Program-made: the position numbers and the translations under genes
NCBI GenBank assembly: GCA_009774245.1
Contig: VSNM01000020.1
Span: 13,826 to 77,825 of the forward strand
Direction of reading: 5' to 3'
DNA: 64,000 nt
Source of the DNA: Lachnospiraceae bacterium
Lineage (GTDB): Bacteria > Bacillota > Clostridia > Lachnospirales > Lachnospiraceae
Shown: one piece after another, positions 52,369 through 60,924 of the stretch
Layout: every line of letters starts with the position of its first letter
Numbering within the stretch: position 1 is the stretch's first letter
Notes under the pieces: generated by a model
Seen by the model: only the letters and a program-made list of their open reading frames with translations
Database searches by the model: none
What the model was told of the DNA's origin: nothing

Positions 52369-53154
52369 TCATCGCACGACTCTGCCGTACACTTCGATCT
52401 GTGTCAGTGCCGGGAACGGGGATTCCGTCTCCGCCTTGACCAGGTTTTTCATTTCCACCCATGTGACAGTCCGCTTCTCATAGGCGATCGTCTGCCCTGT
52501 AGCAAGCTTTCTCAGATTTCCCGTCACAGTACTTCCATCGGAAAATGCGAGCGTGATCTCTTTCCACCAGTTGTCATGAGGAAAATCCGCCCTCAGATAC
52601 ACGATCACCTTGTCCGTCTCGATCTCATGCCCAAAATCAATCCTCAGACACGCCTCCGGATTCCTGTTGATTCCCCATGATGCATAGGGCCACTCGCCGT
52701 GCGCGCTGTTTGCCTTCACGCCGTCTATCGCATTTCTGGCTGCGAAAACTGCCTCGTTTCGCGTCTCCACATTTGCAGTCGCGTGCGGATAAGAATTTAC
52801 ATTTTCATGGCTGTCATAGACATTGAGCGCCTGATTCCGGTATGCGTCAATCTCTTCCGCGGACGCGTACCGCGCATAGATATAGTGACAACTGCCTGCA
52901 AAGGCCTTCGGCGAGTAGCCGCGCCTTGCCTCTCCAAACGGGACCTTTACCTCGACGATCCCTCTCACCAGGATCAGCGCCGCCCCCATGGCATCATCTG
53001 CTTGAAACACAAAATACCGCGGCTCCCCACAGTACTCGAGCACCACCCTGTCGCCCTCCTCGTACTCGGACGTGGCTGCCAGATACACTTCCTCCTCACC
53101 GCGCCCAACGAACTTTGTCTCTCCGTTTGCCTTTAACACTTTTATGGAAAACAT
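52369..53154 (-). CDS. Protein with C-terminal discoidin-like (F5/8 type C-like) domain
   Basis: A 261-residue protein without a signal peptide. The N-terminal ~110 residues are beta-rich and unassigned. Residues ~120-260 look like a discoidin/carbohydrate-binding jelly roll: ATANVETRNEAVFAARNAID, GEWPYASWGINRN, RIDFGHEIETDKVIVYLRAD. It lies 17 bases upstream of the kinase-like gene on the same strand. A sugar-binding role is suggested by the fold only. Confidence 0.75.
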   Translation of the reverse strand: MFSIKVLKANGETKFVGRGEEEVYLAATSEYEEGDRVVLEYCGEPRYFVFQADDAMGAALILVRGIVEVKVPFGEARRGYSPKAFAGSCHYIYARYASAEEIDAYRNQALNVYDSHENVNSYPHATANVETRNEAVFAARNAIDGVKANSAHGEWPYASWGINRNPEACLRIDFGHEIETDKVIVYLRADFPHDNWWKEITLAFSDGSTVTGNLRKLATGQTIAYEKRTVTWVEMKNLVKAETESPFPALTQIEVYGRVVR

Positions 53155-53204
53155 TTTACTCCTGCCTTTCTACCTTTTCATTCAAAGAAATGATTGCGAA
53201 ATAT

Positions 53205-54314
53205 TTACGGGTTGCATCTCTTACATGGCTCATAGCCCTGCGCAATAATGCTCTCCCTGCTCTCCGACGAATCTTTCCGGTTTGTCGTCGGCAGAGAACT
53301 GCAGGAAGGCTTATGAAACTTCTTGGTCTTTGTATTAAGGATATATGTAGTCTCTGTCTTCTGTGTCTTCTGATCGGGAGCCGACCAGACTGAACCGTTT
53401 CCGCTGGGTTCCCCGGCCTTCCACGTCTCCGAGGCCGGAACGTTGAACGTGATCTCCTTTCCATCTGATGTAGCTATGATGGTTCCATCCTCATCTGTCC
53501 GGTATACCTTCACACCATTTGTCCGGAACGTGTTGAGCGTCTCCGCATGAGGGTGCCCGTAAGAATTATCCTCCCCGCAGCTGATGACCGCACAGGAAGG
53601 ACTCATTTCCTCAAAAAATTCCTGAGAGGTGGAAGTCCTGCTGCCATGATGACCGGCCTTGTAGACGTCCGCCGAGAGATCAAATCCTGCTGCCAGTATA
53701 TCCTGCTCCGCAGTCTCCTCGGCATCCCCTGTAAAGAGAAACTTGTTTGTTCCATTTTGAAGCATCAGGGCAATCGACGCATTGTTGGGATCATCATATG
53801 TATCATTCGGCGCCAGGATCGTTATCTTCGCAGTTCCGAGAGTATACTGTGTTCCAACCTCCGGTGTTGTGTACTTCAACCGCTTATTGTCAAGCGCCTG
53901 TATCAGCTTCTGATAAGTCTTGTTATCCTTCTCATAATCTGACACAAATACCTTGTCGATCGCAAACTTTGTGATGATCACCGGCGCTCCACCGATATGA
54001 TCCGAATCAGGATGCGTCAGAATCAGGTAATCGAGCTTTTTGACCTGCTGCTTCTGCAGATAATTCTGGATCGCTGTTCCCTTGGAATAATCACCGGCAT
54101 CAATCAACATGGAATGGCCGTCACACATAATCAGGGTTGCATCGCCCTGACCGACATCAATGAAGTGCACCTCCATCTTTGCCGCCTCTGTTCCCTTCGT
54201 TTTCGTCGCTCCCGCACCTGACGCGAAGGACACCACAGAACCAACCGTGAGTCCTCCGATCGCAATTGCCGCCACCAGCAATAAATTTAATAATTGTCGA
54301 TAGACTTTTTTCAT
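53205..54314 (-). CDS. Secreted metallo-beta-lactamase-fold hydrolase (ComEC-C-terminal-like)
   Basis: A 369-residue exported protein. The signal peptide (LLLVAAIAIGGLTVGSVVSF) is followed by an MBL fold with FIDVGQGDA, the metal motif LTHPDSDHIGG, FTGDAEETAE and KAGHHGS. It resembles the nuclease domain of ComEC/Rec2 and stand-alone extracellular DNases. The C-terminal ~45 residues (FHKPSCSSLPTTNRKDSS then CKRCNP) resemble the Ada-type metal-binding module often appended to such enzymes. It may degrade extracellular DNA. It has its own promoter. Confidence 0.88.
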   Translation of the reverse strand: MKKVYRQLLNLLLVAAIAIGGLTVGSVVSFASGAGATKTKGTEAAKMEVHFIDVGQGDATLIMCDGHSMLIDAGDYSKGTAIQNYLQKQQVKKLDYLILTHPDSDHIGGAPVIITKFAIDKVFVSDYEKDNKTYQKLIQALDNKRLKYTTPEVGTQYTLGTAKITILAPNDTYDDPNNASIALMLQNGTNKFLFTGDAEETAEQDILAAGFDLSADVYKAGHHGSRTSTSQEFFEEMSPSCAVISCGEDNSYGHPHAETLNTFRTNGVKVYRTDEDGTIIATSDGKEITFNVPASETWKAGEPSGNGSVWSAPDQKTQKTETTYILNTKTKKFHKPSCSSLPTTNRKDSSESRESIIAQGYEPCKRCNP

Positions 54315-54342
54315 ATCGTGCCTCCTTGGGATCTGTCGTGAG

Positions 54343-54401
54343 AATAAGAAACAGTCTTGAACTTTCTTATTTCATTATAGCAGATTAAACAGCATTTTCA
54401 A
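54343..54401 (-). promoter_or_regulatory. Promoter and 5' stem of the MBL-fold gene
   Basis: TTGAAA (54396-54401), 16 bases, TATAAT (54374-54379) on the minus strand. Immediately downstream AATAAGAAA (54343-54351) and TTTCTTATT (54363-54371) form a 9-bp stem at the predicted transcript start, either an operator or an mRNA-stabilising hairpin. Confidence 0.6.
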
Positions 54402-54447
54402 GCAATTCAATTCTTATTCTTTTCGAATCATAATAGCCATCGTGAGA

Positions 54448-55236
54448 TCATTCGTTCGCATGCGATATAGAAAATAACCTCTCTGTGTTTTTTCTTGCAT
54501 GTTCCGCTAAGGTCTCCTCGGAAACTTTCATGTATTTTGCGAGCTCCCGCACGACATACACGATATTCTGCGGCGTGTTTGTCCGGTCAAGCCCCGGCAC
54601 ATTCCGCGGTGTCAGATATGGGGCGTCCGTCTCAACCAGTATGCGATCTAGCGGAATCATTTGCACCGCCTCTCGCAGCTCCTTCGCGCGCCGGTCGTCG
54701 CAAATCCAGCCCGTAATACCAATGGAAAATCCCATGGAGAGATACTGCTCCAACGTTTTCCTATCCCCTGTAAAACAGTGGACGACAGATTTTTTACAGA
54801 TGTCCTGATGCTTCTTAAACCGTCTGATAAAATCCTCCGCGGCGCTGCGTTCATGCAGGAACAGGGGTTTTCCCAGCTTTTCAGCCAGAACGATGTGTTT
54901 CTCGAGACACCTGATCTGGTTTTCCCTGGTGGAAAACATTCTGTCATAATCCAGTCCGCACTCTCCTACCGCAACAACCTTTTGATTTTCGGAAATAATC
55001 TTCTCAATCCCTGTAAAATCCTCCTGTGAAGCCCTGTCTGCATTGTGCGGGTGAATCCCCGCCGTGCCGTAGACATCATGCGTCCTCACGAACCTGTCAA
55101 TCTTCTGGTTTTCCTTGGAATCAGTTCCAGTCAGGATACAGCACACATCATGATCGACGGCATCCCGAATCACCTTCTCCGGATCAGGAAACTGCTTACA
55201 AAACAGGTTTAATCCAATATCATAATACTTTATCAT
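54448..55236 (-). CDS. tatD: TatD-family metal-dependent DNase
   Basis: A 262-residue TIM-barrel hydrolase closest in motif order to TatD proper (start DIGLNL rather than the DTHCHLD of YcfH). GIHPHNA, VGECGLDYDR, FLHERSA, VVHCFTG and LVETDAPYLTPR supply metal ligands. TatD enzymes are 3'-5' nucleases in DNA repair or quality control. AAAGAGGTG precedes the ATG. It is followed by the defence island to the right, without shared promoter evidence. Confidence 0.95.
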   Translation of the reverse strand: MIKYYDIGLNLFCKQFPDPEKVIRDAVDHDVCCILTGTDSKENQKIDRFVRTHDVYGTAGIHPHNADRASQEDFTGIEKIISENQKVVAVGECGLDYDRMFSTRENQIRCLEKHIVLAEKLGKPLFLHERSAAEDFIRRFKKHQDICKKSVVHCFTGDRKTLEQYLSMGFSIGITGWICDDRRAKELREAVQMIPLDRILVETDAPYLTPRNVPGLDRTNTPQNIVYVVRELAKYMKVSEETLAEHARKNTERLFSISHANE

Positions 55237-55365
55237 CTCGCAGCACCTCTTTCTACCTCTTAAACCATTCCATTATCCTGATACCATGAAATCTCCTTAC
55301 GCCCTTTTTATCCCTGCCAGTGACCGCCAATCCGCACTATGATGATCTTATGATTCTCTATCTCA

Positions 55366-56163
55366 TCACGCCCCCCAGCAAAAATAGATTCTCTGATTCG
55401 TTCTCTTTTCATAGAGCTTCGTATGTGGATTACAAGTCAGTTGATATGTCTGATTCCCATAAGATATTTCCTTATGAAATCTCCTTTCTTCATTTGAACC
55501 CTTTCCAGAACATTCCAAATTGTAACCCGAACTCAGTTCCGACAACACTTCTCGCTCATTTTTATTGTGATAATCATATAATTTCTTTCCGACATCATTC
55601 AATATTATCAAATGCCTTGTCAATTCTTCTACTACCTCACTACACTTTCCAAGCTCACTAGCAAACCGAAATGCCTCTTCGTGAAAAACAAGATCTGGAA
55701 AACAGTCCCTCACCCTATTCTCATATAGTTTGTAATCGTTTACTTTGATCATGAAGAAACGCTTTATAGAAACAATATCATTCATCTTCCAACATTTCTC
55801 CAGTTCTATGTTCTTGATCTGGTCAACACAAACCTGTGCAATATCTTCCGTAATGTCCAATTTTGTTATAGGCACATACCCATATTCTGATTTCTGTGCA
55901 ATCATCTCATATGTATCTGCACAAGATCTCTGTTTTGTGATGATTTCTAAGAGGAGATCAGACAAATCACTTTGTTCATTGTTATAAAGAAAATCTGCAA
56001 TTGTTATTTTCTCCTCATCCTCAATATCATAAATCTCATTTGGAACATACAGTTTCTCACAGCAATTTAAGTATGTAACCTTCTCTTCCAGCTTCCTTAA
56101 ATCCTCTTCGGTGATATTTCTGTAACATTTCGAGGGCAATATATAGAAATCTAATTTCCACAT
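55366..56163 (-). CDS. Third gene of a DUF262-ATPase module; C-terminus frameshifted
   Basis: A 265-residue uncharacterised protein whose ATG overlaps the ATPase gene by 13 bases. It ends ERRFHKEISYGNQTYQL, then RIYFCWGA and stop. At plus positions 55371-55376 there is a C6 tract (G6 in the coding strand). Removing one G continues the frame as CWGRDEIENHKIIIVRIGGHW to TAA 55308-55310, giving a ~284-residue protein. That end (RIYF, then a terminal RIGGHW) resembles RelE/ParE-type toxins. The N-terminal 200 residues are unassigned. The frameshift may be real inactivation, slippage-based variation or an error. Confidence 0.7.
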   Translation of the reverse strand: MWKLDFYILPSKCYRNITEEDLRKLEEKVTYLNCCEKLYVPNEIYDIEDEEKITIADFLYNNEQSDLSDLLLEIITKQRSCADTYEMIAQKSEYGYVPITKLDITEDIAQVCVDQIKNIELEKCWKMNDIVSIKRFFMIKVNDYKLYENRVRDCFPDLVFHEEAFRFASELGKCSEVVEELTRHLIILNDVGKKLYDYHNKNEREVLSELSSGYNLECSGKGSNEERRFHKEISYGNQTYQLTCNPHTKLYEKRTNQRIYFCWGA

Positions 56164-57275
56164 CTTCTTATCTCCAGTAATTCTCGCAAATCCAATCGCT
56201 TTTGGTCAAAAAATCCTTCCGGCCATCCTTCAAGCTCTCCGTTATCCAGTATTTCTATGCGATTGCACAGACTGGTATTCTCATTCTTTTCAAAAAATAA
56301 AACTTCTGCATCTGAACACATTTTTTCTCTGGCAGCCTGAATCCGACAGCCATCAACAATATGCTCGCTATGCGTTTCTAAGATAATTTGTACTCCGTTT
56401 GCCGCAACCAGCGCCAAAAATTTTCCGAGGCGTGACTGACTCAAAGGGTGCAAATGCGCTTCCGGATTTTCAATCATCAGGATTGAATTCTTTATAACGC
56501 TTGCCGCCAATGCCTGTACCACAATCGGCAATACATATGTAATGCCAAATCCAGTGGCTACTGGCAGATGAAATTCTCCCTGGTTCTGCATTCTTAATGT
56601 AGTGATGTTTCTTTCAATATCTACGCTGTACTGCAGTTTTGTATGCGGTATAATAAAATCCAGCCATTCTTCGCAGTTTGCAGAAAACCGATCAATTGCG
56701 GCTATCCGCAAATCCTCCGGAAGTTCAAAATGATCGCTTAATTTTTGGAATTTGTCCATTTCACTGAGTATATATCCCGTGTTTTCTCCCATATTTCCCA
56801 CTGAATACGGAATCACATCCTGAATAAAAGACACGATTCTGGGGCCCTGGCGCTCTGCATTTAAGAAAAACAGACGCAGTTTATCCAGATTGCAATCATG
56901 TGTTTTTCTTTCCACGATTTCCTCATAATTGCTGATATTGAAATAGATTTCTTCATCATCTTCCGGAAGCCCCAAAACTACGCAGTTTTCAATTCCTTCT
57001 ATAAACAGCCCGATCTCAACATCTTTTTCTTCTAAATCCTCTGAAACAATACTGATCGGAATCCCTAGATTGACACCAAAAATTTTATTTGTATTCACCC
57101 GCTTCTTCTCACAGTTTTCCCAACTTTTAAATGCCAATAGTATGGCCTGCACCATGCTGGATTTTCCTGCTGCATTGCTTCCGGTCAATATATTCAGACG
57201 CCTGAGTTCCATTTCAAAATTTTTATGACACTTAAAATTTTTGAGCGCAATTTTTTCTATACCTATCCCAGACAT
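56151..57275 (-). CDS. OLD/DUF3696-like AAA ATPase
   Basis: A 374-residue ABC-type ATPase of the AAA_15/DUF3696 group. N-terminal LKNFKCHKNF is followed by Walker A GSNAAGKSS (32-40). A signature-like ATGFGITYVLPIVVQAL (240-256), Walker B LMIENPEAHLHP (266-277) and ETHSEHIVDGCR (300-311) follow. There is no TOPRIM domain. It overlaps both neighbours by 13 bases, so all three proteins are probably made together. Such ATPases act as sensors or drivers in antiphage systems; the exact role here is unknown. Confidence 0.85.
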   Translation of the reverse strand: MSGIGIEKIALKNFKCHKNFEMELRRLNILTGSNAAGKSSMVQAILLAFKSWENCEKKRVNTNKIFGVNLGIPISIVSEDLEEKDVEIGLFIEGIENCVVLGLPEDDEEIYFNISNYEEIVERKTHDCNLDKLRLFFLNAERQGPRIVSFIQDVIPYSVGNMGENTGYILSEMDKFQKLSDHFELPEDLRIAAIDRFSANCEEWLDFIIPHTKLQYSVDIERNITTLRMQNQGEFHLPVATGFGITYVLPIVVQALAASVIKNSILMIENPEAHLHPLSQSRLGKFLALVAANGVQIILETHSEHIVDGCRIQAAREKMCSDAEVLFFEKNENTSLCNRIEILDNGELEGWPEGFFDQKRLDLRELLEIRRCGN

Positions 57276-58423
57276 TCTTCCAACACCTTTCTCGAATATT
57301 CAAAATTCGCATATACATTTCTTCGGTCACCCGTTCCAACTGTAATCGAATTTGTATAATGATGATCTTCCAAGGCATTTGCTAAAGACTGCAAAATTTT
57401 TTTCTGCTGCGCCTTAATATCGATATTATCATATTTAGAATCCATCAGTAACACGGAAAATGAAGAAAACAAAGACTTATTGATATAATCCAAGTTTCTG
57501 TTTATCACATTTCCATCACAATAAACTTTTGAAAAAGCATACTTTCCAAATGCTTTCCATGATCTCTCCATAGCCAGATCAAACTTCTGAAACAAGTCCT
57601 CTCTGTTTTCGGGTTTCATTTTATTCAGATTTTCAATAGCATCGTCAAGCATAGCTGCTATATTTGCATAATCATAAGATTTATAAAAAGCATAAAACCG
57701 CAGGACAAGCTCCTGAGAATCCATTCGGTCATCACTCACTCTTCCTCTGGTTGCATTTAGATAGTTTTGATTATGTGTACTTTTTACTAAAAAATCACGC
57801 ACTTCCTGCTTACAGATCGCATTGCGCATTTCCTGTGGGTTCAGATTCATTCCGCCTGTATTTACACGCCTAAAAATGTCATATATGACATTTTTAGGTG
57901 ACCTGGCATCGAGAATATTCACAGCAATCTGCGTCCTGTATATTCTCTGGATATATTTTGTGTCCAGATCGTTGAAATTCTTTTTATTGTAATCATTTCC
58001 TAAATATTCCAGACCTGTAAGGCGAAACTCGCCGCTAACAAATTCCTTTATTGTTGTCAATCTTTGTTGTCCATCAATGACCTGATACTGCCCATCTTCA
58101 TTTTCATAGAAGTAAAAAGCTGGAATCGGGATGCGAAGCATTAACGATTCAATCAATAAAGACTTCCGCTTGTTATCTTTCCAGACACGTCGCCTCTGGT
58201 ATCCCGGATTTAACTCGATCAGATTCTGTTCCATCAGTTCCAGCATATATTTGACGGACAGCATTTGCTGGTCCACCCTGATTTTATCCGCGTCAAAGGG
58301 CTGCTCTGTCTCCTCATCGCTCTCCTCATCGATGCTCTCAACCTCATATTCCACACCGGCATACTCTGCCTTTTTCTTCTCAATCTCAATGTCCAGATCA
58401 TCGTTTTCCTGTATTACTGCCAT
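57263..58423 (-). CDS. DUF262 (ParB/GmrS-like) protein
   Basis: A 386-residue protein. An acidic leader (~1-50) precedes a DUF262 domain with NPGYQRRRVW (72-81), VIDGQQRLTTI (~116-126) and RRVNTGGMNLNPQEMR (~180-196). This ParB-like fold can hydrolyse NTPs and is the N-terminal half of GmrSD-type restriction enzymes. The DUF1524 nuclease half is absent; the C-terminal half is helical. The start at 58423 (MAVIQENDD) follows AGAGGTG; GTG 58432 is possible. It is the first gene of the overlapping trio and lies 22 bases after res. Confidence 0.85.
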   Translation of the reverse strand: MAVIQENDDLDIEIEKKKAEYAGVEYEVESIDEESDEETEQPFDADKIRVDQQMLSVKYMLELMEQNLIELNPGYQRRRVWKDNKRKSLLIESLMLRIPIPAFYFYENEDGQYQVIDGQQRLTTIKEFVSGEFRLTGLEYLGNDYNKKNFNDLDTKYIQRIYRTQIAVNILDARSPKNVIYDIFRRVNTGGMNLNPQEMRNAICKQEVRDFLVKSTHNQNYLNATRGRVSDDRMDSQELVLRFYAFYKSYDYANIAAMLDDAIENLNKMKPENREDLFQKFDLAMERSWKAFGKYAFSKVYCDGNVINRNLDYINKSLFSSFSVLLMDSKYDNIDIKAQQKKILQSLANALEDHHYTNSITVGTGDRRNVYANFEYSRKVLEECLG

Positions 58424-58445
58424 TCCTTTCACCTCTGCTTTTTTC

Positions 58446-59801
58446 CTATAATTCCCTCACAATCTCCATAAACCTGTCATATGAATACGCACCTTCATAT
58501 TCTGGATTTTTTGTCTGAAATACCATATAATATTTATATATTCTGCCTGTCATGGACGCTTTTGCAGCCCACTTTGCCCCTATTTCAGATTTTACCTTTG
58601 ACTCATCGTTCTTCAACTGATCACCTTTTGTTTCGATCAGCAGAATTTTCCCACTATTTGTCATAGCCATGAAATCAGGATAAGCCGTAACAGCTCCATT
58701 GATGGCAAATCCTTTTCTCGCAATATTTCGGTGCCACCATTTGATATTGTCTAAAGCAGATAATTCCCATATTACTTTTTTCTCATAGGCGTTGTCAAAA
58801 TCTTCTTCCTTGGTGTATAAAGATTTTGGAATAGAAGAGATCGTCCGAGAAGGCGCTATGATCTCAGGCAGCCGGTACATAGGTATGCAGGTAATATGTT
58901 CCTGCTCTAACAATTTGTAAAAACGTCCAAAGGCATATTGGCTCAAAAGCGCGTTTACTTTGTTCTCAATCGCAACCATATACGGATAATACGACTGCTC
59001 GAGATCCGTCAACTGATCTTCCGTCATCTGTCTCATAATGTGCCCCACATATTCCTCAAGTTCACGATCTTGAATCGCATTATTTCTTGATATTTTCTTG
59101 CAGATCATATCTTTGCAAATCCTGCGCTTTGCCTCTGATGGCTGGCTGTCAATCCATTCTTTCATGTGAATATTATCATACCCTTTTATCTGAAATGCTT
59201 TCGGCTTTCCATCATTCGAATCCTCCACGTCAATCCTTGCGATCTCAACTTCGATCGCGCTAAAATCAATCTGTGTATCTTTGTCCCTCAATGTAAATCC
59301 TTTATACAGATTTTCCTTTTCCAGCAATGCGAACTCATGATCAGAAAACAGGGTAGGAGATGTCTCTGCGACAAACTGCGGAATTATAAGCTCTGATGCC
59401 TCCCTGGCAAACTCTTCTCTCATGGAATATGTTTTCATTTTTACCTTTACCTCATCCGGAGTCCCTTCCAATAAAACGGAGTCCTCTTCGCTGACGCTCT
59501 CCCAGTATGCTGCGCTTTGCAGTTCTGCTGCCCTAACCATATCTGATATATCTATATCATTTTTAACAGATATATCCTTCTCTTCATTGGTTTTATATGG
59601 TAAAAAATCCCACAGCCTGCCCTCTTGTTGCTTTGATTCTATCATCTCCTCCATGGAAGAATACTTTGCATCTTTTTCTAAATCATCTATATGCATCTGA
59701 ATATCGTTATGGCTTACCAGCTCCGATCCATCCCTGTCATTCTCATCCTGCGCCCGATAGTCCTTGCTGCTAAAACCTGCTGCATTTAGTCCCTCCACCA
59801 C
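58446..59801 (-). pseudogene. res: C-terminal fragment of type III restriction subunit
   Basis: A 451-residue open frame that corresponds to the C-terminal half of a type III Res protein. Its in-frame upstream codons (SSDFLSTCEKVVEGLNAAGF) are the segment that normally follows helicase motif VI. The endonuclease motif is present: YPDFMAMTNSG then LLIETKGD (PD...ExK). The frame is +1/-1 relative to the N-terminal fragment, and no separate ribosome site was seen. It is therefore a broken part of the same gene. Confidence 0.8.
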
Positions 59802-60913
59802 CTTTTCGCATGTCGAAAGAAAGTCTGATGATGCCTTGACAGCAAATCCTGTTTCCTGATCTCATCCACTTCCGCTGTCTTAATGGCAATTTGATCTTTT
59901 GGTATTCCTCTTTCCAATAATGCCTGCTTTATCTTTTGATATGTCGTACTGTCCTTACTGCCCCTTGATTCCGCCTGAAATAGTACGATTGGGCGGATAT
60001 ATTTTCCTGTAAGCCCCTCTTCTTTGCCTGCCTCTCCTTCTAACCTTTGACGCAGACTGATCGCACTGTCAAAAACATCGTTCTGTGATCTTCGGTTATA
60101 AACAATCACTGGAAGCTTTACCATCTCTTCCTTTTTTAGCTGTTTTGCCCCCACAAATGATATGATATTGCTTCCTTCCTTTGGTGTGGCTGTCAGCTCA
60201 AGCACAAAAGAAGAATTAAAATTTTCCAACATCTCAACACTGAGCTTTGATGTAGCATGATGGCTTTCGTCCACAATGACCACCGGATTTAATTTTCTGA
60301 TCACCTGAATCAACGCTGTCTCGTCCGTGTTATCCAGTAACAGAGTATCTTCTGTTCTGTAATTCCTAAACGCCGCCAGATATCCATTTTCCTGATAAGC
60401 CTTTCTTCCTTCTTTTTTGTTCGCCCTAAAAGAATCATAACTTAATACAAGGATTGACAGGTTTTCGTCAACCTTTGACGGATTAAAATTTTGTCCAAAT
60501 AACAATTCTTGTTTTGTATAAACTTCCACTCTGTTACCAAAATCCGCATTAATCTTTCGTCTATATAAATGATCGGCATTTTTTAAACACTCTGTTGTCT
60601 GCGACAAAATGGCATCCGATGGCACAAGCCAGACAACTGCTTTGGGATGTATGTGAGTCATTGCCCCAAAAATAAATTTAATCGAACTAGCCGCGATAAA
60701 AGTCTTGCCTCCGCCTGTTGGTACTTTTACACAAACATGTGGAACTCCCTTTAACACTGTATGGTATGGCGGCATACCATTTTCGCCAATCTGAATCCCC
60801 TTTTCTTCCCATAGGCAGCTATATGCTTTCCTAATACTCTGTTTTTCTGTCAGCAATTCCAAAAAGCGCTGCAAATCATTTATGACACTCATTTGATAAT
60901 TTTTCAACTCCAT
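59786..60913 (-). pseudogene. res: N-terminal fragment of type III restriction subunit
   Basis: A 375-residue frame with helicase motif I VPTGGGKTF, motif II VVIVDESHH and motif III ELTATPK. It proceeds normally to EVDEIRKQDLLS and then runs out of frame (RHHQTFFRHAKRWWRD). Expected next would be the helicase V and VI motifs (NALKEGWD, QxxGRxxR), about 60-70 residues; they are absent from all frames here. The gene has therefore probably suffered an internal deletion near 59840-59855 with loss of frame. It lies 11 bases after mod. Confidence 0.82.
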
Positions 60914-60924
60914 TTGCAGCCTCC

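Noticed and set aside
53205..54314. Annotation of the MBL-fold protein as ComEC
   Set aside because: It lacks the competence TM channel domain; only the soluble MBL domain with a signal peptide is present.
58446..60913. Simple sequencing frameshift in res
   Set aside because: A one-base error would leave motifs V and VI readable in one of the frames; they are missing altogether, so a deletion is favoured.
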